NCBI GenBank assembly: GCA_033002965.1
Contig: JAURVB010013103.1
Coordinates: forward strand, 62,001-126,000
DNA length: 64,000 nucleotides
Source: Piper betle
Taxonomy: Eukaryota > Streptophyta > Magnoliopsida > Piperales > Piperaceae
Direction: 5' to 3'
A program made the translations under genes and the position numbers. Shown piece after piece: positions 38,772 to 50,840 of this stretch. Positions within the stretch are counted from its first letter, which is position 1. Each line of letters opens with the position of its first letter. Below the pieces are notes generated by a model, which worked only from the letters and a program-made list of their open reading frames with translations, had not been told where the DNA came from and ran no database searches.

Positions 38772-41225
38772 ATTGACGTGAGCCAAGGAAGAAGGGAAGA
38801 AAGCTGATTTTTCGAGAAGCTTACAAAATCCTTCATGTCGATCTCTTACAAAAATGGGATCTCTTTGCATCAGTCAAAGCATCCACTCTGCCCACATTTT
38901 GGCAATGTCCCCATGAGATAGACAAGCAGTAAGCATCAAGATTTTAAGGAACATACATACAGCAGAATCAAATGCTTGCCAACTAATTCAACTTTATTGT
39001 ATTGCATAACCACAACATATATATTTGTCAAAAGAAGTTTCGTTGCATTCATATAAATCATGCACGTATTATATGGATTCATGTAGCTGGTAAGACTTTC
39101 TTGGGTAATTAGTAAGCTTTGATGTTCTTTGTGGGGTTAATAATTCTATGCTTCCATGATGCTGCTCTTAATGGAAACTGGGAACTGATTGAATTTTTTA
39201 ATGTTATCTAAAGTAACTTAATTGGACCGGTTCTATAACACTGATTGAAGCTCTATTTTGTATAGAGATGTAAGACACTACCATGAGTGAAAATTCTTGT
39301 AATGGCGGCGCATGCAGACCAGACAACATAGGGGGGCGGGGTGGTCCTTCTTTCACAAGTTGCAGGTTTTTGTTTAACTAAGATATATAAAACCATTTGA
39401 GAGGCAAACATGAAACCTTAACCTAGAGACTCTTCCAATCTATTCATAGTTTCAGACCAAGAAGCTCGAGCTCAATAAAATTCAAAATATACAACTTTTC
39501 CAATGGACCAAAAATTAGTTAATTACGAGGGTCAGCGCATCTTTATAGCAAACGATTACAATAATCGATCCTAATTGTTTTACGTGGTGCCTTTCCATAA
39601 TAGATACTTGAGAGTAAAATTATTATATATTATCTATCGTTTGATTTTAAACAGAAATAGATGGAAACCATCTATTATCATAGCAAGTGAAGACACTATT
39701 CTTTTTAATTTTTCAAACAACACACTCCTCGTAAGCATAATATCATATGCATGGAATTGGATTTGGTGCAGCATTTGCCAGAAGTCCGTTGTAGTAGCCC
39801 TCTTATTGGTCTAAATTGCCATAATTAGTGACTTCTAAAGAACAATTGTACAAAGTAGTTAAACTCTATTAATAGATGCCAGACTTGATCACTGGCAACT
39901 CCTTGAATTTGATTGTCAATAATAAACTCAATTCCACGGTAAGTCACTATTTGTAAGCTCTTTGGGGAGTTGGATTTTCCATTTGTGATCATAATATTCT
40001 TCCTTAACTCGGAACAAATTTTAAGCCAGATATTAATATATATAAATATGTGTGTGTGTGTCACTTGGCTGGTCCATTGAACGAGTGGTGTTTGGGGTTG
40101 GCGACTCCGCGTCTTGTCTTCGTAGTTAGGGGTGGGAGTGTGGTTATTGAACAAAGTAGTGTCCGTGACTGTCCAATTAATTTCAAGCAAAAAGTCAAAT
40201 ATTCACGGTTAAAATTCTTCAATCAAGTCAATTAAGATCAAATTTAGTCAAGTTAAAATTTTATTTTGATTTCAGATTTATTATATTGTTTAATCAATTT
40301 ATTAAATTATAAAACACATATTTTATTCTTTTATTCTTTCTTAATTTCGATAATATATCATTTAACATAAAAATAAATATTACTATCTTTAAAAATTACT
40401 TGAATACATATATTATATTACATGAAAAAGTTAAAAATTTAAGGTTGATGTCCCTTAAGTTTAATAATTTTATATAATAATTAAATAATAAAATTTAAAA
40501 ACATAACTAATATCATTGCTTTATTATTTGTCACATTCTATCATTTGGGCATCCAGGCCCACCCGGCCTATTCCTAGCTGGACAAAATTGGTAACACACA
40601 CATGTCATGCCCCCTACCAGCCAAATACAAACATATAAAATTTTCAGTTGGAAGGCCAGGTATTAAGATTTGACACACAATTAGTTATGCTATAATACAT
40701 ACACACACACACCCCTCTTTTAGTCACAAGATTAATACAACTAATTGAGTGGAGTTAATTAGCATTTTGTGCATTTTGGCGGATGCATAATTATTTGTCA
40801 TTATTTTGTTCCATTTGATTTATATTAGGCTAATAATGATTCATAGATATTTTTTTATAATTCCTATAGATTTTACAAGTAGTTATATAAGTCACACATG
40901 ATTAATTTTAATACTTTTTTATAGAAATAACTACCCAAATCCCTATAACTATCATTAACCTTTGTCTTATCATGAAAATCTTGTGTAGTCATATATATTT
41001 GGGATACATTCTTGATAGGAACTTCTTGAAAAGGATGGTCAAAATAAATGCAACACTCAGCACTGTATGCATATTTGTAGCACAAATAAGAAGGCAACAT
41101 TGTGAACCGAAATAATAAAAAAGGGGGAAAATATAATAAATAGTCAAATTTTAAAGTTTTTTTTTCAAAAATAATTAAATTTACGAAATTATATCAAATA
41201 TAACCATTTTAGACGTAGAAACTCA

Positions 41226-41235
<10 letters not shown>

Positions 41236-41270
<35 letters not shown>
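41236..41270. repeat. TA microsatellite upstream of WRKY copy 1
   Basis: About 35 bases of TA repeats followed by TATG repeats, about 350 bases before the ATG. Unit 2 has the same block a few repeats shorter (46196-46230). Confidence 0.9.
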
Positions 41271-41283
<13 letters not shown>

Positions 41284-41621
41284 ATATCTGATAGAGCAAA
41301 ACTCCAAAACTTAAAAACTCGTTTTTTAGAAGGTCGGATAGATTTCGATGATGATGACGGGCATTGATTCCAGAGGAATCATTTTTAGAGACGCTAATTT
41401 AGCCGTGTTTCAGCAAGATGCATAAAATATTTTCGTCCAAAGAAGCTTCATTCCACCTTGCACATTACATGCCAGGAAGCTTCCTTTACGTGGAGAGTCG
41501 TCGATACCAGTGGTCCTTAGCTGCCTTTTACTAGCATATAAATCATCCTAGCTTCCAACACTGCAGGAGAACAACAAGTTGATCATCTTCTCCGGCAACT
41601 AGTGAAGGGCAACCGACGACA

Positions 41622-42934
41622 ATGGACGGCAATTACGGTGGTTTTCCTCATGTGGATGGTCATGGCATTCTGCCCAGCTTTGAGGACTGGTCGGATTGTC
41701 TTCTTGAAGATGTGCCCGTTTTGGAAAGCTCGATAATATCGCCGCCTGTCATCGTTGAGGCCGGTGGTTCGCCGGAAAGGACCTTCACTGTGGAGAACAT
41801 TAGTATGGAGGAGCAGAATTCTGCTCAAAACATACAGGCCATGAATATTAAGTATAACTCTTCTTTCTTGCAACTTACCGTTGTCAAGGGTGAAAGTTGA
41901 ACCCCCTATTTTCATTAATTCATAGATTAATTTTTTCAGTATTGGTTAGTTTCCCAAGTGCTGGGTGCGATTATATTTTATTATATCTGCATGATCAAAC
42001 CCTTATCTCTGTTTGTGTGTTTTGCGGAAGTAATGGATGGCAAGCCGGAAGTTCAAAGCCTCCTGATCATGCCGTGCCTAGGATTGCAATCAGAACAAAA
42101 TCAGAGCTTGATGTGTTGGATGATGGATTCAAGTGGAGAAAGTATGGGAAGAAGCAAGTGAAGAACAGCCCTATCCCAAGGTAATGAAAATGGTTTCCAT
42201 AAACTATATATCCATCCAAATCCATATCTCTATTGAACTTCATCACAAATTAACAGTTTGGACAGGTACAAAACCTGGGCCAGGCTAAAATCTGTACTCT
42301 GAACAATCTTCACAGTATGAACATCCCATCAACAAAACACCAACCGACTTTTTTGAACGTGATATTGCTAATTACAGTGGTGGCCGCACTCGTCCTCTAG
42401 CTAGAAATGCTCCCACGGACTTCTCAACTTCATCTTTATTTATTTAGTTGTGGATCATAATTATATATTCCAATGCTAAATAATTCTAGACGTACTAATC
42501 CTATATGTTTGTTATTATTCAAACTGTCTGTTTCCATATTATACTAGTCTTACAAAATATATGGTGAGGCTGCTACAAAAAAACTCTTTATAATCCATCC
42601 TTTACTAGGAACCTTTGTACATCGATCGAACAGTCCTATGCACCAACTTCTAATGTTTGATTACTAACAGCATATATACAAATCAACGATTATAATCGCA
42701 CTGATTGAAATATTGTGCAGGAGCTACTACAGATGTTCGAATAGTGGCTGCCAAGTGAAGAAGAGGGTGGAGAGGGATCCAGAGGACACAAGCTATGTCA
42801 TCACCACCTATGACGGCGTTCACAACCATGAGGCTAGACCATCCTCTCAGATCGTCTACTGCACACCTCGCCGTCTCGGCGAACATCCACCGCCGGCCGC
42901 CGGCGCCGTGGAGCCATTCCAAGGGGCTCCTTGA
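41622..42934 (+). CDS. WRKY transcription factor, group IIc with WRKYGKK heptad (WRKY50/51-like), copy 1
   Basis: Three exons as I read them: 41622-41889, 42045-42180, 42721-42934; about 205 residues. The exon 1/2 junction (AAG-G to CC-GGA) is the best in-phase choice, but an acceptor a few bases upstream cannot be excluded. The domain runs LDDGFKWRKYGKKQVKNSPI, then PRSYYRCSNSGCQVKKRVER and a C-terminal HNHEAR. The zinc finger is C-x4-C with the final H-x-H, typical of group IIc. The intron falls at the conserved site after PR. Q to K in the heptad is known in WRKY50, 51 and 59, where binding to the standard W-box is altered; WRKY50/51 act in salicylate/jasmonate defence cross-talk. A TATA-like element (CATATAAAT) is at 41535-41543. 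Confidence 0.9.
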
Positions 42935-43272
42935 GTTTGCAGGCCACTACTAAGTTAATGACGTCCAGATCATAACAATAGCCATATTCTTGTCCATGTT
43001 TTTAAGACAAATAATAATTCGTAACTAGAGTTTACGGTTATATATTATATATAACAATGCTGTTTAGTATATGGAGAGCTAGTTCATTGATCAAGTTTCC
43101 ATCTTTCTTGGAACATTGATGTTATTTGTAATTACAAGTGGATTTTGCAGTTTGCAGCCATGTTAGGAGTTAATTTCTTGTTAGAATATTGGGTTATAAA
43201 TATTTGACAAATTAGATGCGATATGATGAATCATTCATATTTTGTAATATTTTTACATTTTTTATCTATTAT

Positions 43273-43325
<53 letters not shown>

Positions 43326-43371
43326 AGTAACACGTAAAATAGTTAAAGGTACTAAAAATCAAAGTATTTAA

Positions 43372-43881
43372 TGTTGAATAAAAAATTTAACTTTAACCAA
43401 ATTGTACAGATGATAAAACTATCATCAATAAAACCTTTCTTCGGATTAAATCATCAAGAAAATAAAATTTAATTACGGAAGCGTACCTGAATCTATAATA
43501 GCAAAACGATTCTTCACTTCTTTAGGTTTTGATCTTCTAAATTCTACACCGGTTCTCCAAAGCCATAGTTCCTGGATGATGGGATACCAGAAAAGAAAAA
43601 ACAACTGTGTAAATTTGGGGACCATTGCTGTATTTATTCGTATAACTGTATTTATCCTTATCTTTCATAATTCCAATTTAACCCATCATAAATTAAAGAT
43701 TACGAAAACAGTATCTACACATATTTATCCACACTCATATATATGGTTTCTCCACATATTTATCTTAAGTATTAATGGTCATTAACCATAACTTTAATAC
43801 ATCAATTTAATTTAGGCCCAAACCTTATTAATAGCACATGATACAATTATATACTTGTATATATACGTCCAAAATCCAACA
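43372..43881. mobile_element. Possible solo LTR between the duplicated units
   Basis: The spacer between units begins TGTTGA right where unit homology stops and ends ...CCAACA, followed by ATCTCCCACTTGGAC, a phrase common next to plant Copia LTRs. No target duplication was identified, so this is tentative. Confidence 0.35.
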
Positions 43882-43912
43882 ATCTCCCACTTGGACTATA
43901 TATATAAAGATA

Positions 43913-46189
43913 ATTGACGTGAGCGAAGGAAGAAGGGAAGAAAGCTGATATTTTTAGAAGCTTACAAAATCCTTCATGTCGATCTCTTACAAAGATGGGA
44001 TCTCTTTGCATCACTCAAAGCATCCACTCTGCCCACATTTTGGCAATGTCCCCATGAGATAGACAAGCACTAAGTATCAAGATTTTAAGGTACATACGTA
44101 CAGCAGAATCAAACGCTTGCCAACTGGTTCAACTTTATTGTATTGCATAACCACAAAATATATATTTGTCAAAAGAAGTTTCGTTGCATTCATATAAATC
44201 ATGCATGCGTTATATGGATTCATGTAGCTGGTAAGATTTTCTGGGGTAATTAGTAAGCTTTGATGTTCTTTGTGGGGTTAATAATTCTCTGCTTCCATGA
44301 TGCTGCTCTTAATGGAAACTGGGAACTGATTGAATTTTTTAATGTTATCTAAAGTAACTTAATTGGACCGGTTCTATAACACTGATTGAAGCTCTATTTT
44401 GTATAGAGATGTAAGACACTACCATGAGTGAAAATTCTTGTAATGGCGGCGCATGCAGACCAGACAACATAGGGGGCGGGGTGGTCCTTCTTTCACAAGT
44501 TGCAGGTTTTTGTTTAACTAAGATATATAAAACCATTTGAGAGGCAAACATGAAACCTTAACCTAGAGACTCTTCCAATCTATTCATAGTTTCAGACCAA
44601 GAAGCTCGAGCTCAATAAAATTCAAAATATACAACTTTTCCAATGGACCAAAAATTAGTTAATTACGAGGGTCAGCGCATCTTTATAGCAAACGATTACA
44701 ATAATCGATCCTAATTGTTTTACGTGGTGCCTTTCCATAATAGATACTTGAGAGTAAAATTATTATATATTATCTATCGTTTGATTTTAAACAGAAATAG
44801 ATGGAAACCATCTATTATCATAGCAAGTGAAGACACTATTCTTTTTAATTTTTCAAACAACACACTCCTCGTAAGCATAATATCATATGCATGGAATTGG
44901 ATTTGGTGCAGCATTTGCCAGAAGTCCGTTGTAGTAGCCCTCTTATTGGTCTAAATTGCCATAATTAGTGACTTTTAAAGAACAATTGTACAAAGTAGTT
45001 AAACTCTATTAATAGATGCCAGACTTGATCACTGGCAACTCCTTGAATTTGATTGTCAATAATAAACTCAATTCCACGGTAAGTCACTATTTGTAAGCTC
45101 TTTGGGGAGTTGGATTTTCCATTTGTGATCATAATATTCTTCCTTAACTCGGAACAAATTTTAAGCCAGATATTAATATATATAAATATGTGTGTGTGTG
45201 TCACTTGGCTGGTCCATTGAACGAGTGGTGTTTGGGGTTGGCAACTCTGCGTCTTGTCTTCGTAGTTAGGGGTGGGAGTGTGGTTATTGAACAAAGTAGT
45301 GTCCGTGACTGTCCAATTAATTTCAAGCAAAAAGTCAAATATTCACGGTTAAAATTCTTTAATCAAGTCAATTAAGATCAAATTTAGTCAAGTTAAAATT
45401 TTATTTTGATTTCAGATTTATTATATTGTTTAATCAATTTATTAAATTATAAAACACATATTTTATTCTTTTATTCTTTCTTAATTTCGATAATATATCA
45501 TTTAACATAAAAATAAATATTACTATCTTTAAAAATTACTTGAATACATATATTATATTACATGAAAAAGTTAAAAATTTAAGGTTGATGTCCCTTATGT
45601 TTAATAATTTTATATAATAATTAAATAATAAAATTTAAAAACATAACTAATATCATTGCTTTATTATTTGTCACATTCTATCATTTGGGCATCCAGGCCC
45701 ACCCAGCCTATTCCTAGCTGGACAAAATTGGTAATACACACATGTCATGGCCCCCTACCAGCCAAATACAAACATATAAAATTTTCAGTTGGAAGGCCAG
45801 GTATTAAGATTTGACACATTTTTTTATAATTCCTATAGATTTTACAAGTAGTTATATAAGTCACACATGATTAATTTTAATATTTTTTTATAGAAAAAAC
45901 TACCAAAATCCCTGTAACTATCATTAACCTTTGTCTTATCATGAAAATCTTGTGTAATCATATATATTTGGGATACTTCTGATAGGAACTTCTTGAAAAG
46001 GATGGTCAAAATAAATGCAACACTCAGCACTGTATGCATATTTGTAGCACAAATAAGAAGGCAACATTGTGAACCGAAATAATAAAAAAGGGGGAAATAT
46101 AATAAATAGTCAAATTTTAAAGTTTTTTTCAAAAATAATTAAATTTACGAAATTATATCAAATATAACTATTTTAGACGTAGAAACTCA

Positions 46190-46241
<52 letters not shown>

Positions 46242-48232
46242 GTATATATCTGATAGAGCAAAACTCCAAAACTTAAAAACTCGTTTTTTAGAAGGTCGGA
46301 TAGATTTCGATGATGATGACGGGCATTGATTCCAGAGGAATCATTTTTAGAGACGCTAATTTAGCCGTGTTTAGCAAGATGCATAAAATATTTTCGTCCA
46401 AAGAAGCTTCATTCCACCTTGCACATTACATGCCAGGAAGCTTCCTTTACGTGGGAGTCGTCGATACCAGTGGTCCTTAGCTGCCTTTTACTAGCATATA
46501 AATCATCCTAGCTTCCAACACTGCAGGAGAACAACAAGTTGATCATCTTCTCCGGCAACTAGTGAAGGGCAACCGACGACAATGGACGGCAATTACGGTG
46601 GTTTTCCTCATGTGGATGGTCATGGCATTCTGCCCAGCTTTGAGGACTGGTCGGATTGTCTTCTTGAAGATGTGCCCGTTTTGGAAAGCTCGATAATATC
46701 GCCGCCTGTCATCGTTGAGGCCGGTGGTTCGCCGGAAAGGACCTTCACTGTGGAGAACATTAGTATGGAGGAGCAGAATTCTGCTCAAAACATACAGGCC
46801 ATGAATATTAAGTATAACTCTTCTTTCTTGCAACTTACCGTTGTCAAGGGTGAAAGTTGAACCCCCTATTTTCATTAATTCATAGATTAATTTTTTCAGT
46901 ATTGGTTAGTTTCCCAAGTGCTGGGTGCGATTATATTTTATTATATCTGCATGATCAAACCCTTATCTCTGTTTGTGTGTTTTGCGGAAGTAATGGATGG
47001 CAAGCCGGAAGTTCAAAGCCTCCTGATCATGCCGTGCCTAGGATTGCAATCAGAACAAAATCAGAGCTTGATGTGTTGGATGATGGATTCAAGTGGAGAA
47101 AGTATGGGAAGAAGCAAGTGAAGAACAGCCCTATCCCAAGGTAATGAAAATGGTTTCCATAAACTATATATCCATCCAAATCCATATCTCTATTGAACTT
47201 CATCACAAATTAACAGTTTGGACAGGTACAAAACCTGGGCCAGGCTAAAATCTGTACTCTGAACAATCTTCACAGTATGAACATCCCATCAACAAAACAC
47301 CAACCGACTTTTTTGAACGTGATATTGCTAATTACAGTGGTGGCCGCACTCGTCCTCTAGCTAGAAATGCTCCCACGGACTTCTCAACTTCATCTTTATT
47401 TATTTAGTTGTGGATCATAATTATATATTCCAATGCTAAATAATTCTAGACGTACTAATCCTATATGTTTGTTATTATTCAAACTGTCTGTTTCCATATT
47501 ATACTAGTCTTACAAAATATATGGTGAGGCTGCTACAAAAAAACTCTTTATAATCCATCCTTTACTAGGAACCTTTGTACATCGATCGAACAGTCCTATG
47601 CACCAACTTCTAATGTTTGATTACTAACAGCATATATACAAATCAACGATTATAATCGCACTGATTGAAATATTGTGCAGGAGCTACTACAGATGTTCGA
47701 ATAGTGGCTGCCAAGTGAAGAAGAGGGTGGAGAGGGATCCAGAGGACACAAGCTATGTCATCACCACCTATGACGGCGTTCACAACCATGAGGCTAGACC
47801 ATCCTCTCAGATCGTCTACTGCACACCTCGCCGTCTCGTCGAACATCCACCGCCGGCCGCCGGCGCCGTGGAGCCATTCCAAGGGGCTCCTTGAGTTTGC
47901 AGGCCACTACTAAGTTAATGACGTCCAGATCATAACAATAGCCATATTCTTGTCCATGTTTTTAAGACAAATAATAATTCGTAACTAGAGTTTACGGTTA
48001 TATATTATATATAACAATGCTGTTTAGTATATGGAGAGCTAGTTCATTGATCAAGTTTCCATCTTTCTTGGAACATTGATGTTATTTGTAATTACAAGTG
48101 GATTTTGCAGTTTGCAGCCATGTTAGGAGTTAATTTCTTGTTAGAATATTGGGTTATAAATATTTGACAAATTAGATGCGATATGATGAATCATTCATAT
48201 TTTGTAATATTTTTACATTTTTTATCTATTAT

Positions 48233-48268
<36 letters not shown>
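43913..48268. repeat. Tandem segmental duplication, unit 2 (with WRKY gene)
   Basis: Second copy of the unit at 38772. It stops at the TA microsatellite 48236-48268. The last 45 bases of unit 1 (43326-43370) have their counterpart only at 53386-53430 (43 of 45 identical), so 48269-53385 was inserted into this copy after duplication. Confidence 0.95.
46582..47894 (+). CDS. WRKY transcription factor, group IIc with WRKYGKK heptad, copy 2
   Basis: Exons 46582-46849, 47005-47140 and 47681-47894, all exactly 4960 bases from those of copy 1. The only coding difference I found is one G to T change near the C-terminus (RRLGEHPP in copy 1, RRLVEHPP here). The introns are also identical as far as I compared them. 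Both copies therefore look functional and very young, and the promoter regions up to about 700 bases upstream are shared as well. Confidence 0.9.
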
Positions 48269-48270
<2 letters not shown>

Positions 48271-48459
48271 AAATAAGCTTCCTGTACTCCAGCACAACCA
48301 TCTTGGCTATGCTGGAGTTTTTTCCCAGCCGTTGGATTTTGCAGCCATGTTAGGAGTTAATTTCTTGTTAGAATATTGGGTTATAAATATTTGACAAATT
48401 AGATGCGATATGATGAATCATTCATATTTTGTAATATTTTTACATTTTTTATCTATTAT

Positions 48460-48497
<38 letters not shown>

Positions 48498-48567
48498 AAA
48501 TAAGTTTCCTGTACTCCAGCACAACCATCTTGGTTGTGCTGGAGTTTTCCTAGCCATTGGATTTTAT
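48114..48567. repeat. Tandem duplication of a 227-bp unit
   Basis: GCAGCCATGTTAGGAG and all that follows (3' flank, TA microsatellite, hairpin) starts at 48114 and again at 48341. Each unit ends with the stem-loop and a CC(A/G)TTGGATTTT motif. The duplication includes the left end of the hairpin element, so it arose after that element inserted. Confidence 0.9.
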
Positions 48568-50829
48568 CCAACGGCTGGGAAAAAAATAAAGGATTGAAAG
48601 GGGGAGGGGTGTCCCGCTGCCGCAGCGCCGCTCCAGCGGTCGTCCCCACCCTCCCATAGCTGTGGTTGCCCTCGCCCCTGACCTTCCTTGCCAGTCGCCC
48701 CTGCCCTCGGGCAGCCACGGTTGCCCCCGCCCCATCCCCCTGCCCCCACTCGCAGCCTCCGCCCACCCTCGCGATCCCCCACCCGCCCCGCTCGAAGCCG
48801 CGACCGTCCCTGCCCTCCCTGCGTGAAGCTGCGGCCACCCCACCCCCCCCTTCGGGCTGCCGACGGCGAGGTCGCTGGCGGTGGCGAGGCAAAATAGAGG
48901 TGGGGGTGGAGAACAGGGGAGGGTAGTAACGTAATAAAAATTTTACTCGGCTCAAGTTTTATTACGAAATAAATTTTAAAATATAAAATAATTTCATAAT
49001 AAAAATTTGACTCCCGATTCGAGTTAATATTACAAAATAAATTTAAAAAAATAAAATAATTTTGGAATAAAAACTTGACTCGGTTAAATTTTTTAAAAAA
49101 ACTTCATAAGAAAAATTTGACTTGGTCTCGACTCAAATTAATATTACCAAATAGATCCCAAAAAATATAAAAAATACAAGAAAACACCATAAAATAAAGC
49201 AATTGAATTCTAATGGATTATTTTATTTTGTGGTATTTTACTTTATTTTTTTCATATTTTTTGAAATTTATTCGTAATATTGATTCGAGTCCGGACGAGT
49301 CAAGTTTTTATTACAAAATTGCTAGGTGACAGCGTTAGTGAGGTGGGTGAGAAAAAAGGTTGATGGAGAGAAATGAAATAATAGTAATTTTATAATAAAA
49401 ACTTGATTTGCTCTCGATTTAAATTAATATTACGTAATACATCTCGAAAGATTAGAAAAAAATAGAGTAAAATACCATAAAATAAAAAATCCATTAGAAT
49501 TCAATTGTTTTATTTTATGGTATTTTTTATATATTTTATATTTTTTGGGATCTATTTGGTAATATTGACTCGAGTCGATATCGAGTCAAATTTTTATCAC
49601 AAAACTACCCCTACCTATTTCTTCCTTCTTGACTCGTGTCAATATTACAAAATAAATCCCAAAAAATATTAAAAAATATAGGAAAATATCATAACACAAA
49701 ATAATCAAATTCTAATGGATTATTTTATTTTATGGTATTTTACCCTATTTTGGTCATATTTTTCGAGAGCAGTAGTTTTGTAATAAAAATTTGACTTGAT
49801 CCCGACTCGAGTTAATATTAGAAAATAAATCCCAAAAAACATAAAAAATACAGGAACATATCATAACATAAAATAATCAAATTCTAATGGATTATTTTAT
49901 TTTATGGTATTTTACCCTATTTTGTTCATATTTTTCGAGAGGGGTAATTTTGTAATAAAAAATTTGACTCGGTCCTGACTCAAATCAATATTATAAAATA
50001 AATTTTAAAAATAAAATAAAATAAAATTGTAATACAAACTTGACTCGGTCCAACTTGAGTCAATATTATGAAATAAATTTTTAAAAATAAAATAAAATAA
50101 TTTTGTAATAAAAACTTGACTCAGTCCCAACCCGAGTCAATATTACGAAAGAAATCCCATAAACTTAAAAAAGAATAAAATACTATAAAATAAAATAATT
50201 AAGTTCTAATGGATTATTTTATTTTATGGTATTTTATTTTATTTTTAATATTTTTTTAGAGGTATTTCGTAATATTAACTCGAGTTAGGAGCGAGTTAAG
50301 TTTTTATTACGAAACTACCCCTGCCAATTTCCTCCTCCCCTATTTCGCCGGCGACTCTGTTTCTTTGCCCCTTTTTGCCACGCCACCTCACCAATGGCAA
50401 CCTCGCCGCCGGCCGCCCACCGCTAACCAGGGACACCTCACCACCGCCTCCCTTCCTTCCCCCTCTCCCTACCGATTTGATTCTCGGCCACCACTGCCGC
50501 CCACCTTCCACGCTTCACCGCCGAGCACCAACCCCGGTGACAACCATCCTAGCCTCATCCCCCCATTCCCGACTCTTCCCTGGGTGACTCGAGGTGGCGC
50601 CCCAAAATAAGGGGAACAGGCAGTGGGCGGGCGCGACAGACAGCGGGAGGGCGAGGCGGGTGGGCGAGGTGGGCGGGCGCGGCGGGTGGGCATAGCAGGC
50701 AGGCGCGGTGGGGGGAAGTGGAGGGGACGTGCGGGGGAAGGGACGTAGCGGCCGGCCGAAGAGAAGAGCCGCCGGAGTTAATTTCCGGCAGATATGGGGG
50801 GGCGGGGTCCATTACGGCCACCACACTCT
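48269..50829. mobile_element. TA-flanked hairpin element with GC-rich blocks and palindrome array
   Basis: It starts after a TA microsatellite and ends before another (50829-50840, TATATATATA). The left end has a perfect 15-bp stem with 3-base loop (48513-48545, arm ACTCCAGCACAACCA) and then a CCATTGGAT/ATCCAACGG stem (48554-48575). GC-rich proline-coding-like blocks at 48600-48910 and 50340-50820 flank an AT-rich array of palindromes. No transposase or other protein is recognisable. It may be composite. Confidence 0.55.
49105..50300. repeat. Array of about five AT-rich palindromes bounded by TTGACTCGA motifs
   Basis: Repeated units of about 170-230 bases, each roughly palindromic around ATTCTAATGGATT. 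One arm has AAAATACCATAAAATAAAA, the other TTTTATTTTATGGTATTTTA. Units are bounded by (T)TGACTCG(A) or CGAGTC(AA) next to AATATTACRAAATAAATCCC. Centres lie near 49210, 49500, 49710, 49885 and 50215. The units are diverged from each other. Confidence 0.7.
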
Positions 50830-50840
50830 ATATATATATA

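Larger units (their letters stand above)
38772..43371. repeat. Tandem segmental duplication, unit 1 (with WRKY gene)
   Basis: From ATTGACGTGAGC at 38772 to about 43370, this unit matches 43913-48268 almost base for base. The differences are scattered substitutions, microsatellite lengths, and about 170 bases (40678-40850) missing from unit 2. The unit comprises about 2.8 kb of non-coding upstream DNA, the WRKY gene and about 400 bases of 3' flank. Confidence 0.95.

Noticed and set aside
39575..39814. 79-residue frame conserved in both duplicated units (also at 44715)
   Set aside because: Conservation follows from the recent segmental duplication, not from coding constraint.
41236..41270. TA run as a TATA promoter
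   Set aside because: It is a length-variable microsatellite about 350 bases upstream; CATATAAAT at 41535 is a better TATA candidate.
48449..48955. 168-residue minus-strand open frame
   Set aside because: Composed of microsatellite-coded YIYI and GC-rich low complexity within a repeat element.
49105..50300. Possible CRISPR-like array
   Set aside because: The repeats are diverged palindromes of variable spacing in a plant nuclear transposon, with no uniform short repeats and spacers.
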